Part shown: in pieces, positions 1 through 10,618 of the stretch
Position numbering within the stretch: position 1 is the stretch's first letter
How the letters are laid out: each line of letters opens with the position of its first letter
Source of the DNA: Umbelopsis ramanniana AG
Lineage: Eukaryota > Mucoromycota > Umbelopsidomycetes > Umbelopsidales > Umbelopsidaceae
Direction: 5' to 3'
NCBI RefSeq assembly: GCF_025399195.1
Contig: NW_026252199.1
Span: 1-23,008 of the forward strand
DNA: 23,008 nt
The notes under the pieces: model-generated
Databases searched by the model: none
What the model was told of the DNA's origin: nothing
What the model saw: the letters and a program-made list of their open reading frames with translations, nothing else
Position numbers and translations under genes: made by a program

Positions 1-759
1 CCTTCTGTAACGAATGGGGAACTTGACAAGACAGTTTCCCTAACTGGACATCAAAAAGCCATGTTCAAATCCATGACCAAATCATTGTCGATTCCTCATT
101 TTGGATACAAGGATCAGTTTGAGTTGGACGCTGCCGCCAACTATCGCAAGGTCATAACAAAGTACATATCGCAGCATCCAGATCGATTCTCCTTTACCAA
201 GATCTCTTATATGCCCATCTTTATCAAGTCTCTATCGGTTGCCCTTACTCATTATCCCATTCTCAACGCTTGCTTGATTACTGGCGAAGATCCAACCGAT
301 GCTAACAAGGTTCAGATCAAATACCGTGGTTCACATAACATCGGGCTTGCTATGGATACCCCTCAGGGACTTATTGTGCCTAATATCAAAAACGTACAAA
401 ACAAATCTATTTTGGAAGTAGCTGAGGATCTTAATAGGTTGGTGGAGCTGGGTAGAAAGAATGCCATTCCTCCACCAGACTTCAAGGATGGTACTATTAC
501 GTTGTCGAACGTCGGTACAATTGGTGGAACATACGCTAGCCCAGTCCTTGTAACTTCTGAGGTAGCCATATGTGCTTTGGGAAAAACACAAACCCTTCCA
601 AGATACAATGAAGAAGGACAAGTTGTGCCAAAGATGATTATGCCAGTGAGCTGGTCTGCCGATCATAGAGTGGTTGACGGAGCGACTATTGCTCGATTTG
701 CTAATCTTTGGAAGCTATATATTGAACACCCTGAACTTCTCGCTAGTGAACTTCGATAA
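1..759 (+). CDS. DBT: Branched-chain 2-oxoacid dehydrogenase E2 (dihydrolipoyl transacylase), 3' part, copy 1
   Basis: This is the C-terminal catalytic half of the E2 subunit of the mitochondrial branched-chain 2-oxoacid dehydrogenase complex. E2 transfers the acyl group from lipoamide to CoA in Val, Leu and Ile breakdown. The frame is open from base 1 to TAA at 757-759, giving 252 residues with the 5' end off the window. The visible ATG at 61 is internal, because codons before it read into the same fold. The lipoyl and E1/E3-binding domains must lie upstream. Seen here are GLIVPN near residue 123, the TLSNVGTIGGTY block near 168-179, and the active-site DHRVVDG near 221-227, with catalytic His at codon 664-666. 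The C-terminus matches the BCKDH type (ARFANLW) better than the pyruvate or oxoglutarate E2 types. No intron falls in this segment. An almost identical copy lies at 22250-23008 on the other strand. Confidence 0.93.
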   Translation, partial: PSVTNGELDKTVSLTGHQKAMFKSMTKSLSIPHFGYKDQFELDAAANYRKVITKYISQHPDRFSFTKISYMPIFIKSLSVALTHYPILNACLITGEDPTDANKVQIKYRGSHNIGLAMDTPQGLIVPNIKNVQNKSILEVAEDLNRLVELGRKNAIPPPDFKDGTITLSNVGTIGGTYASPVLVTSEVAICALGKTQTLPRYNEEGQVVPKMIMPVSWSADHRVVDGATIARFANLWKLYIEHPELLASELR

Positions 760-775
760 TAGTAGATTTTATTAT
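1..775. repeat. Inverted repeat, left arm (775 bp)
   Basis: Bases 1-775 match the reverse complement of 22234-23008 with six mismatches and no gaps. In left-arm coordinates these are 216, 237, 288, 645, 667 and 684. The first 215 bases at the window edge are identical. Identity stops at 776, 16 bases after the E2 stop codon. The left copy continues into a TATATATATATA run (773-784) and the right copy into unrelated sequence. The repeat is the E2 coding region itself, not a transposon terminus. Confidence 0.97.
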
Positions 776-1212
776 ATATATATACAGATTTTCAAAAATA
801 GCAGCGTTCCAGTTTAGCCTATCAGAAACTATGAATTTCAAAGGGATGTGTGGCTATTGTAAGTTACTGCTTTATCCAGGTCGGTGACTGGAAGCTGCGG
901 CCTTCGTTCACAGTATCCAGGTGAACAACGATTGAAGCTGCTGCCTTCGTTCAACAAGTATCCATGTGGGTGACGCTGATGCTTTCGTTCAACTAAGTAT
1001 CTAGTTTTTTTTGAAAGAAAAAAAAGGATCTACTCCCACATGGTGCTCATTTGATGAATACCTGACTGCTTCAGATACGACCATTTGATAAAAAAGAAAG
1101 TATAATCCTCGTGTACTTTATATACTTTTTGTTTTATACGTAAAAAAAATTGGGACTACAGGTGGTTTACATGGTCCGTAACTTGCTATGTCTACAAAAT
1201 ACTACTACATGC
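776..1212. other. Intergenic spacer between convergent genes (E2 copy 1 and LAPTM-like gene)
   Basis: About 437 bp lie between the 3' end of E2 copy 1 and the stop codon of the minus-strand membrane-protein gene. The spacer should hold both 3' UTRs. It starts with a TA run (773-784) resembling fungal poly(A) efficiency elements, contains a three-unit imperfect tandem repeat (873-997), and ends with A/T-rich homopolymers around 1005-1025 and 1142-1149. I see no gene in it. Confidence 0.7.
873..1004. repeat. Imperfect tandem repeat, three units of 39-45 bp
   Basis: Three consecutive units begin with TATCCA and carry a shared CTTCGTTCA or CTTTCGTTCA core: 873-913 (41 bp), 914-958 (45 bp) and 959-997 (39 bp). 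A fourth unit is truncated to TATCTAG at 998-1004. The units share GAAGCTGC(G/T)GCC or a related middle block and have diverged by substitutions and small indels. The array is non-coding and lies in the 3' flank of E2 copy 1. Confidence 0.75.
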
Positions 1213-2079
1213 TTAGTTCTTTTCGTCCATAACAAACTTTTGACCAGCGACGTAGGCTGGTGGAGCGACAGCATTGGCGTCCTTCTCCATGGTTGCGACG
1301 GGAGTGTATGGGCAAGAAACAACATCAACGTCGCTTAAAGCGAGTTCAGGGTGTGCAAGTTCATACTTGAGCTTATTGTAGTAGGAATGGATAGCAAGGG
1401 CATAGTGAAGCTAGCGGAGATAGAAGGAGTTTAGTAATGGCAACGCTATCTGAAACATGACATCGACGATATGCATACCTTGAGCAACAAGTTCAAGGCA
1501 AGAGCCACGGTGGCAATAGACGCAGTGTCAAGATAAACATTAAGGCATTCGTCCATATCCATGTTCTCACCGTTACCCAAGTCGGTGTGGGCAACTTCAT
1601 CGCAAACATCTTGACTGATGCTGAAGGCAACGAAGGCAAAGGAGGTGGAGAGGATGAAGTTGAGAACAAGTTCGACCCAGTAATAGATAGAGAAGACTCT
1701 GACTTTCTTGATGTTGTTCTGTGAAAAAAAGATACGAAAGTCAATTGATTGAAAAGAAAAAAAAAAAATCGGTAAAAGCAGGTAAAAAATGTACCTTGGC
1801 AACACCAACAGCGCCGACAAGACACAAGAGGCCAGTAGCATATGAATAAAGAGTGAGACCGGTGTACATGCTAGAGAATTCGTCATTCTCAAGCGAATCG
1901 ACCATGCCAGTCATGGCAAAGGCGGACCATAAATGACTCATTGCCCCGAGCACGGCAAGCAACAATGTTGCCGTTCTATTTTGAAAAAAGAGTGAGCACA
2001 CATGCTTTTGCGAAATAACAGGACAGTGTAAATGACAGATTTACCTCAGGTCAACACAGAAACAACATTTTGAAAGCAT
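1213..2079 (-). CDS. Four-helix membrane protein, LAPTM4-like
   Basis: Four exons on the minus strand join in frame: 2079-2045, 1975-1795, 1718-1479 and 1410-1213, giving 217 residues. The 35-nt first exon supplies the N-terminus, with a CCFC cysteine cluster just before the first helix and the codon of Arg12 split by the intron. Hydrophobic stretches lie near residues 13-35, 50-70, 80-105 and 133-155. The loop near 105-130 is acidic and has two cysteines. The C-terminal tail contains PPAY at 202-205, a typical PY motif for Nedd4/Rsp5-type ubiquitin ligases. A cysteine cluster followed by LRT, four helices and a C-terminal PY motif is the plan of animal LAPTM4/5 endolysosomal proteins. I infer an endosome or vacuole location. 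The family name is a structural resemblance, not a firm homology call; a fungus-specific tetraspan family is the alternative. Confidence 0.75.
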
Positions 2080-2242
2080 TTGATAAGGAAAGACCAGAGG
2101 ACTCTCAAAGCTTGGCGAGGCTTGGAAATTTCTATACCGTCAACCAGGCATCACCTGACCACTTCATTTGGCAAAAGTGGATGGTCTCACACAGCGTGAT
2201 TGGTTTGCTACAATTTTTTAATACTGTCAACCTTCTAACTAT

Positions 2243-5175
2243 TCAAATATCTAAAGATTCTAAAGAATCAACGTCGTCGTCATCCTCTTCTGCTTCGTCA
2301 GATGAATCAATTTCTTGATAAAATTTTTGTATTTCTTGCTGACGTTCAGCTTCACTTGAGTCAGCCATAACGTCTTTGCCATCCATTAAATCTCGCCTAT
2401 CGGAAAACTTTGCCAGGAATTGTCGTCTTTCCGCCTTGTATAATTCCTTTTCTTCTTCAGTGCGTGCGTCCTGGTTTCCGGTTTCCAAAAAGGCCGCTTC
2501 ATCCGAGCTACCGCCTCCGTCGTCACTGAATTCTCGGGACAAAGCGTGCTGAGCTCGCAATTGAAATCCTGCTCCTTTGCCAAGGTGGCCGTTGGCTTTG
2601 CTCCGCTTGGTTTTCACCGCCCGCATCTGATCGCGTACATGCTCACGGGCACGCTGAATGGCAGCCTCAATTCTCACTCGGTTGGATATCATTGAAATGC
2701 TTGGCCATGTCTGCGCTTGGCCCACCTTGATCATATGGGCCAGAATCGTTTCGTCCGGGTCAGTTAATATCCGTGGCCAATCAGACAATCTTGACTTTGG
2801 CTGCCGGAGATTCAAATCGTAAATTAGACACTGGTTAGAACGGGATTGGATAAAACAATGGCACTTACGATGATCGTAACGCTGCCTCCGAATTGCTGGA
2901 GAAATACTGAACTCCAGTCTTGATTGAGCAATCTCGGCATTAATTCTAGGTCTCTAATGACTTTGAGCCATTTTGAAAGATCGAGCTTGAGGAATTGCTC
3001 TATCGACGACGCTAAAAACCCTCCACGCCTTCGATCCAATTTTTTTTTTTAGTTTTTTTTTTTTTTTAGAATTCAGGGTAGTTTGGTCATCATCACGTCG
3101 TATAACTTACCAGCCTTTGCCAGATCTATGTAAAACTGGATTTCCTGGGCTGCCTTGGTTACTATAGTAAAATAGATGCACGTGAGGGTTGACTTGGGAT
3201 ACCTAAATGGTAATGTCAATGTTTGTATTCTTTCTTCTCAATTCAAACAAACTCGCCGAACTTACTATGGTGTATTTTACATTGAATTGAGTGTGAAGTG
3301 CTTGTGTTGGTATATCGGTACGGAGAGATCCATCTTTCCATTTTGCTCCAAAGCTATAAGGAGCCAGCTCATCTGTTCCTGGAAGTTTTTGCATCAAGAC
3401 TACTGGGTTGAGAATCTATATTTGAAGAAGACCAGAAAGAATGGGTTATAAAAGCGATTCTTCTCAGCTTGTGCGTGAAATGCCATTGCCTTTACTTACA
3501 CCAGGAACTGCAGCCGATGCGATTATGGCCGTGGCAATGACGCAATGTGGTGCTGTTAGGTAGTTCAAAAGCTTGGGAGGTGAATGCGGGTCGTGCGGGA
3601 TCACAGATATGTTAAGAATTCTGCCCGTCCTCTCGTACGCTTCCAAAAATGTGAGTGATCCACGAGTAAACCATGATCCTTTGATAAACCAGTCAACGCT
3701 GTCAAATCTTGCTCCAGTGCGATAGTACCGTAACATCCATCGCCAAGTGGATTCATAGGCGATTGTGATTCGACTGCTCAGCTTTGGATTAAGCACCTGA
3801 GCAAGTTCTTCGTCCGTTCTGCAGCAAACGAGGGCAGCAATCAGTCCACCAGCGGATGTCCCGGTGATAACAGATGGAAGCAATCTGCGATCGAATAAAG
3901 CCTTCACTACACCCAGATGATAGTAGCCAAACGTAGCACCCCCCGACAAACACAAGGCAGTACGACCATAGTTTTTAGAAAAGAGTTTGAATGCAAGCTG
4001 TCTTTCCTCTAGCGACAGATTCGAGTTTTGTGAAAAGGCAGTGATCGACTTGGTCACTATAAACAGAGCGGTGAGAACCTACAGAGACCACACAGCAAAA
4101 AAGGCAGTAAATTGTTTTTACCTTCTTCGACGTAATCCTCAATAAGATGTTTGGTGCCGAGGAATGTATTGCTATACAGCTTTTGATTCTCGATGCCACC
4201 AAAATTGTTTTTGAGGCAAGCGTATAATATATCCTTTTGCTTCAATGCATCACTTGGTTTATCTGATTGTCGGTATTTGCTCAGGTTTCGTACAATTTTG
4301 TGAATCAATGCGTAGTCGTAATATCCATAAGCGTCTATCTCCTTCCACTCATCCTTTTTGAATTGCTTGTCCAACGCCTCCGCCGTTTGGCACCACTCTT
4401 CATATGTCGTTGCTTGTTGCATATTGTGACGTAGGGTCTGGCTTTTACCTCTCCTGGTATACAGGTTTGTCAGCGCAGCCACTTTTTACATCAGGTTAAA
4501 ACTTTGGCACCTACCAATTGACAAGCCATTCCCAGGAATTGACAATTTGCCGTAACCATAAATAAAATGTAAGCTCAATGGCCATGATAAGGCCAATGAA
4601 TGCCTAAAACAGCAGGTCAGCTGGATATACAAGCAGAATGCAAATATGTAAGTTATATACGTACCATTAAGGGATATCGCAATAAGGTGTATGAAAATCC
4701 TAAAGTCAAGTACGACGAAGCTGTCAAATCAATGGGACAAAACCTAAAGCGATGGTATGCGGCGCTTACCCTTGGGATAACCAGCGTCCGTCTTCACCTT
4801 CTTTTTTGATTTTCGTTTCCGAGAGACCTTCTCGCGCACAGGAGCAAAGTCGTTCAAAGCAGAGATCTGTTCCGTTCCAGAGTCAGCGCCTATACTTAAG
4901 ACGGACGGGCTTTTGAGTGGATCATAATAGAGGGCTCGTTCAAATGCTTCTACGTCACTTTCTTTGACCCATTCCAGTTCAAACTCGTTTGGAATAGTCT
5001 TCTTTTCTTTACGTACGTCTTGATAGGATGCGGACCGACCGACAGTTGCAGCGCTTGGCGGCTTGCCTTCGTCAGGTCGGGGATTGGTATATGACAGTGA
5101 ACGATTCAATGTTCCAGATTGGGACCTCGAATCGCTAGCAGCTCCACTTTGATAGTGAGTTATTGGATCATTCAT
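2243..5175 (-). CDS. Patatin-type triacylglycerol lipase, Tgl3/Tgl4/Tgl5 family
   Basis: Nine exons on the minus strand join in frame: 5175-4770, 4699-4665, 4603-4515, 4453-4122, 4056-3500, 3415-3266, 3202-3111, 3028-2869 and 2800-2243, giving 792 residues. The family hydrolyses triacylglycerol on lipid droplets. The N-terminus is Ser-rich with a Lys/Arg patch. Exons 2-3 encode a hydrophobic segment ending in NSWEWLVNW, followed by the DUF3336-type region with ATTYEEW near 185-200. The patatin domain carries the oxyanion motif GGATFGYYHLG near 326, the nucleophile motif GTSAGG (Ser about 355) and DGS (Asp about 501), so the Ser-Asp dyad is complete. VSQVNPHV and the DWS...LQQF block are typical of Tgl3/4/5. 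The tail is very acidic (SSDEAEEDDDD). ATG at 5175 is chosen because a TAA sits just upstream in frame. Which of Tgl3, 4 or 5 it matches best cannot be settled here. Confidence 0.92.
3040..3067. repeat. T11-AG-T15 homopolymer tract inside a lipase intron
   Basis: The plus strand reads T11, AG, T15. On the coding (minus) strand this is A15-CT-A11 about ten bases before the 3' splice site of intron 7 (3110-3029). A purine tract sits where a pyrimidine tract would be expected. The reading frame and the conserved GWRGGF sequence across the junction still support the splice at 3028. Confidence 0.85.
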
Positions 5176-5799
5176 GTTCCTCAACAATTAGCATCAGAAA
5201 TGTAGAGTAATTAAATAAGCTGAAACTTTTTGGGTCGTTCCATGAAATTCATGACATGACGATTTACCACTTTCCATATATGGATGGCAGTTGAAGGAAG
5301 CTCAAACATCGATGATGTTAGTCAATAACGTAGACAAGGAGCAAAGTGTTGGCAAGAGTTCATTAGACAACTTTTAAATGAACTGGCCTCAGAACAAAGG
5401 CTTACTGTGAATGATAAAAGAGGGTTTGTCTAGGCTGGCGGTTAGTGTCCATTTCAATATGTACTCTGAAGCATATCCTGGGCTTCCCGAGCACTGGTGC
5501 TGAAGGAAATAGAAACCGGGGAGGGTTTGCACCCGTGGAATACTTCTTTATGACAATGTACATCCCTAAACTTAACAAGCAATCCTCCATGGGCCTTCAG
5601 TTTATTTACATATTCCAATAGAGCATTTGTTATTGCTTTGAATTTCTGTAAGGTCGCCCTTCAGCAGGCTCCTCCGCCCTCAAGGCATGTGACTAGCCCC
5701 AGATAGAATTTGGGAAAAGAGTGCGTGCCACTTTTTTGTACCTCGTAGCGTTGGCCAACACTTGTTTTTTTTCCCTTCACTTCTGCTTCTCCTTAGGAA
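5176..5799. promoter_or_regulatory. Divergent promoter region between lipase and RhoGEF genes
   Basis: About 624 bp separate the lipase ATG (minus strand) from the RhoGEF ATG (plus strand). I see no convincing gene. It contains a perfect CArg-type palindrome CCATATATGG (5274-5283), about 100 bp upstream of the lipase ATG. It also holds an AT-rich 18-mer (5208-5225) that recurs at 12376-12393, and a T-rich/CT-rich run just before the RhoGEF start (5763-5792). CCTTAG immediately before the RhoGEF ATG could be the end of a 5' UTR intron. Confidence 0.5.
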
Positions 5800-8700
5800 A
5801 TGGGTAGCCAGTCTAAAGGCCAATACGATGGCGGTTCATCACCTGGTCTATCTGGGCTGATGCAAGATGTCGATTCTTATATTTATGAACTTTCATCCAA
5901 TCAATCTCAAACTGGTGTGGCTGGACAATCCAGTTATCCGCAGCAGCAATCTCGTCCTCATAACGGCTACATGCCTTCTACGCATCGACATCAGAATATG
6001 CCGGTATGTTGCACAGCTGTTATTTCAATGTCACGGCATGATGACTGCCGCTCGAGATTACCCCCCAAATACGGATCTCCATAAACCTTAGCCCGCTCAG
6101 TCCTTTATGCTGACAACTTTTTCATTACCCTCTAGTACAATCAGTACGACAATCCAAGTCTTCTCGCACCATACAACAGAGATTCCGTCGGATCGTATGA
6201 AGACCATGGCTATCCCAGCTATGGCTCACAGCCTTATCAAAGTAGTACACAAGCGCCTGCCTATTACTCTAACTCTTCGACTGCTTCTTACGGACAACAA
6301 CAACAGTACTATGATGCAACATACAGCAACCAAGGCTACCCTGCAGCGGTGTATCCTCCTGTAGCTGCTGCAAATGATGTGTATCCTCCGACGTACCCGA
6401 GATATAGTCTATCGGATAGGCAATCGGACGGTGGCCTACAGATGCCTGTTCCTTCTGATTATTCTTATGCACATCAGACAGCAGCAGGATATGAAACATC
6501 CTATCCGCCGTCCGATTACCAGTCAGTTCGTACTCCACCAGGCTCCCCTGGACACCGCTATACGACTCATAATCGTCCTTTGTCGGGCCAATTTTATCCG
6601 ACCTCACCATCCAACCAACACTTTCAACAGAACGATACTTCGTCCACATACAGCAATGACTACAGTCAGGTCAGCAGTCGCTTTGACAGAATATCGTTAG
6701 ATCAACGTCCTCCGCCGCCTGCCTTACCATCGCACGATTCGTATACCAACACGACGTTATCGTCCTCATCATCTCAGCGTCATCACCATCCTTTGCCCGA
6801 AACCCCAGCCAACATGGTCGAGCAAAAAAGTCTACCTCTCCCACCGCCCGAGATCCCTCCCAAGTACACCGAAGCGAAAGGGCTACCTCAACCACCGTAC
6901 GGTGTGCCTGAAAAGGAATCTCATTACAATCATCGAGCGGCTCCACCAGCTCCCATTGTCATTGCGCCTGTAGTACCCCCTCAAGCGCCTGTGAAAACGT
7001 ATCATCTCTCCAGAGATGATGATGTTGACTCTCCTCCGGACAGTCCTATATTTCAAAAGGTGGCGAAAACGACTGCTTATGCCATGCAGGGGAATAACTA
7101 TGCCTTTCTTTCCATCCTTTCAAGAGCTTTCACCGCCAAAATTCGAGCTTTGGAACATGTCCGTGAATTGTTCTGTGCGTTTGAGTATCCAGAAAGTTTT
7201 ACTGGTCAGGAGGCAGTGGTAAGTGGTGTGAGGCGGTGAAAAAGTGAAATTTTTATCTTTTATTTACCATCCCTATGTATAGAATACCCTAAGGGCTCTT
7301 TTGCCTGAGCATTTCACCAATGCGCAATGTCTCAAGGTTGCCAAGGCGCTTATGCATACTAAGCCTCAACTGTTCATGCCGATTCCCTATTCTGAAAAAT
7401 CATTACTGAAAAACACTGTTTACGACTCGCCGGACGAGATTTACACTTTCGACGAAGATACTGGCGACCAAGAATATCCTTATGGCATCTACACTCCACT
7501 TACTCCATGCTATGTTCGCGGTTGTATGCCAGCTGGAGGTGGTTGTTACGCCCCTCGATGTCCTAATCGTCCTCCCCGTAGAGATGTTCCAGTGTTGACT
7601 CATGTAACCGAGGTTACCGAGGATGTAAGTGATGTGATGGTTAGGCGCGATGACGCTATAGGATATGCTTAGGCTAACACGAATGGGGGGATTGTCTATA
7701 GCAACAGTTAACAACAGATAATGACGGGAATGATCATCGTGCATCCGTGCACTCACAGAATTCATTTGAAGCGGCCGAACATATAGAAGAAGAGGATACG
7801 GTAAATCTTATACTGAATTCCCTCCCGGGTCACATCACTTCTTGCTAACCTTCGTCCAACCCTTTAGCCTCACTCTATTCGTGCATGGGCTGCTAATGTG
7901 CCGGAAGAGTTGCGAAGTAGCACATCCAAGGACGAAATTGCTCGACAAGAAGCTATCTACGAATTTGTGTATTCTGAAGAGGATTACAATAAGGATCTCA
8001 ATGTGTTGCACGAGGCAAGTGGCTGACTTGATGGATGCGCAACATGCCAATACATGAAACTAATGAAATTAATTGTGCACGGGCTACAGTTCTTTGTGGA
8101 ACCACTTAAAACGTCTTCGATCATTGATTCCAATAAGCGAGACTCCTTCATCAGAGAAGTCTTTAGTAATTATCAGGAAATTCGACAAATCAGTACAGAT
8201 GTTTACAGGGATTTGAGAGATCGTCAACGCAAATACGACAAGGAACGCGTTCCTGAGATCGGTGATGTGTTCTTAAAACACCTTCCCAGCTTTGTCGAGC
8301 CATACCGGCAATATGGACCTCATTTCATTTTGGCTGAACATGCCGTGCAATCTGAAACCAAGAAGAACGTGGCATTTGCCAACTTTGTGAAAGAAACGGA
8401 ATCGCGCGACATTGAGCGTACTCGCCGACTTCCATTCCGCCATTTCCTTATTTATCCCGTCACTCGTATGCAACGTTATCCATTGTTGCTTGACGCTATA
8501 TTGAAAAAGACACCTGAAGACCACCCAGATCATGCCAACTTGACGGCTTGTCTTGAAATCATTCGAGGCATTGCTACAGATGTCGATAAATTGACGGCTG
8601 CCTCCAAGCAAAAACTGCGAGTCCTTCAACTTGATGAATACATCACGTTCAAGCAAGGTGAAATTGTCGATCTCCAGTTGACCGACCCACAACGTCAATT

Positions 8701-10426
8701 GTTCTTTGAAGGAGACCTCAAACGTCGCAACACCAGTGGTTTGGAAATGACGGAAAAGCAAGATTTGCATGTATTCTTGTTTGATCACGTCCTGTTAATG
8801 ACCAAACCTCGCAAGGGTATTACGGATGAAGAATATGTCGTCTGGCGACCACCCATCCCTCTCCAACTGTTATTTGTGCATAACAACAGCGATTTTGGTC
8901 TATATACCCCTCTCACTGCAGGGTCGAACATGCTCATGACAAGCACCGGTAATGGTGCCGGCACCAATGCTCTTACCATTCATCATCTTGGTCAGCGTGG
9001 AAATATGTATCACTTTTATGCCAATACCACCACCGAGAAGCAACAATGGAAGGAAAAGATTGACGAGGCCAAGGAAGCATTGCGAAAGAAGCATGGTGAT
9101 CGTGAAGTATTCGAACTTCGTACTCTTAGCGACTCCACTTTCCCCAGCACTACCAGCAGCTCTATTACTGGTATGGGCAAAGTCAACTGCTCGACTCCGT
9201 TCATGGGCAGTGATGGATATAAGCGTGTGGCAGTCGGAACTGATGCAGGTGTATGGTTTGGCTTAGAGGGTGATACCAACACTTTCAGACGAGTTCTGTC
9301 ATCACAATCCGTTACTCAACTGGCTGTTCTGGAGGACAATAATATTTTACTTGTTCTAGCAGGTGAGTTGCATTAGCTTATCATAACGGGATTTGAAGGC
9401 GTATTGACAGGGTATTTGCAGAAAAATCCTTGACGGCTTATCCCGTACACCTCTTGACATCTCCTGTCAATAGCAAGGCTCCCGATCGACATTCTCAATC
9501 CATTGCTCAGCACGTAGCTTATTTCCAAACCGGTGTTTGCAATGGCAAAAATTTGGTTGTCTACATGAAGCGCAAGAACACCAACAGTGTCTTCACAGCA
9601 CTTGAACCTTCGTGCGGTGATTTGCGTGATCCCAAAAACGCAAAGATGTTGACCAATCGACCTGGTTTCTTGGGTCGTGGAGGTTCGACCTGGTTCAAGC
9701 ATTATAAGGTAAGAAGGAAAGGTGGTGGATGTGTGTCTCTGCATAACCATTTTTATTGACGCTTTGCTTGTTACATACAGGACTTTTACATTGGAGCAGA
9801 CTCTAGCAATGTGCACTTTTTGAAGTCCAAGATCAATGTTGTTTGCGAGAAAGGATTTGAGATCATCGATCCTGAAAACCTCAATATCAGCCGTAACCTT
9901 CCCGATCTCCTCGATCCACAGTTCAATTTTGTGCAAAGACTAGGCGATTCCTTGAAGCCTTTGGCTATGTATCGTATCCACGACAAGTTCTTGATGTGCT
10001 ATAACAAGTTTGCCTTTTACGTGGATAATCATGGTGCTCTTGTTCCACGCGGTCCTTCTAGGTAAGTCAGCGATATCCTTTTCGCTCCAAAGTTGCTTCT
10101 CAATAGTCTAACGCTTTCGCCATTTTAGAACACCATTGCTGTGTGAATGGGAAGGCACACCTGATTCCGTCGTGTACTTCCATCCTTACATCATTGCGGT
10201 TGAACCTCAATTCATTGAAGTTCGTAACGTGGACAATGGAGAGCTCATTCAAATTGTTCCTGGTGAACATGTTCGTCTAACCCACTATGGCGCTACCAAC
10301 ACATACCCGGTTATCCACGGTTGCATGAATCATTCGTTCAGACCAGAGTACCAACACCTCTTCCAATTCGTCAACCACATGCAGCGAACCAGTAGCCAGA
10401 CCAACTATGCCTCTATGCGAAGATGA
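5800..10426 (+). CDS. ROM2: Rho1 guanine nucleotide exchange factor, Rom1/Rom2 type (DEP-DH-PH-CNH)
   Basis: Nine exons join in frame: 5800-6003, 6136-7218, 7283-7624, 7702-7800, 7868-8014, 8090-9362, 9422-9708, 9781-10061 and 10129-10426, giving 1337 residues. The first 370 residues are disordered and rich in Tyr, Pro, Gln and Ser. A DEP-like domain spans about 385-475. It is followed by a Cys cluster (Cys 505, 510, 517, 522) that I recall as typical of fungal Rom2 proteins. The DH domain spans about 600-795 (KDEIARQEAIYEF, then RHFLIYPVTRMQRYPLLLD), the PH domain about 825-955, and a citron-homology domain about 1000-1310. By family knowledge it loads GTP onto Rho1 at sites of polar growth and feeds cell-wall integrity signalling. 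Intron 5 (8015-8089) has a GC donor. Intron 3 has two in-frame acceptors. The start ATG at 5800 follows a CT-rich leader. Confidence 0.94.
8015..8089 (+). other. GC-AG intron in the RhoGEF DH domain
   Basis: Between LNVLHE and FFVEPLK of the DH domain the only donor that keeps the conserved sequence is GAG|GCAAGT, with acceptor CTACAG at 8089. GCAAGT is the usual strong context of GC donors. The intron is 75 bp, has an in-frame TGA, and carries a branch-like ACTAAT at 8059-8064. It is the only non-GT donor among the introns I placed. Confidence 0.85.
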
Positions 10427-10598
10427 TGAATTGAATTCATCGCCTACTCCCTTACAATTTATTCTTTCTTCCGTGTATCATTTTTGTTTGTATTCACTCT
10501 CATTGTTCATTCGATTGTTCTCTTAGACACCATGAACACAGCTAGCTATCTTCACTGCTACCCGTAATGCTCCACGGCAACTCCTTTTGCCCCCTCCG

Positions 10599-10618
10599 CC
10601 CCCCCCCCCCCAAAAAAA
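10599..10618. repeat. C13A7 homopolymer junction
   Basis: A run of 13 C followed by 7 A lies in the 3' flank of the RhoGEF gene. Runs of this kind are prone to length variation and sequencing error. Confidence 0.8.

Noticed and set aside
331-666. Antisense frames inside the E2 gene (also 22343-22678)
   Set aside because: They occur in both copies only because the copies are nearly identical. One base change alters Trp to Arg there while being silent in E2, so the E2 frame is the selected one.
5274-5283. CArG box CCATATATGG as a distinct regulatory finding
   Set aside because: About one such match is expected in a window of this size. It is kept only as a note on the divergent promoter.
5402-5590. 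Minus-strand open frame of 62 codons between lipase and RhoGEF
   Set aside because: Short, no family resemblance and no splice partner found. Treated as chance.
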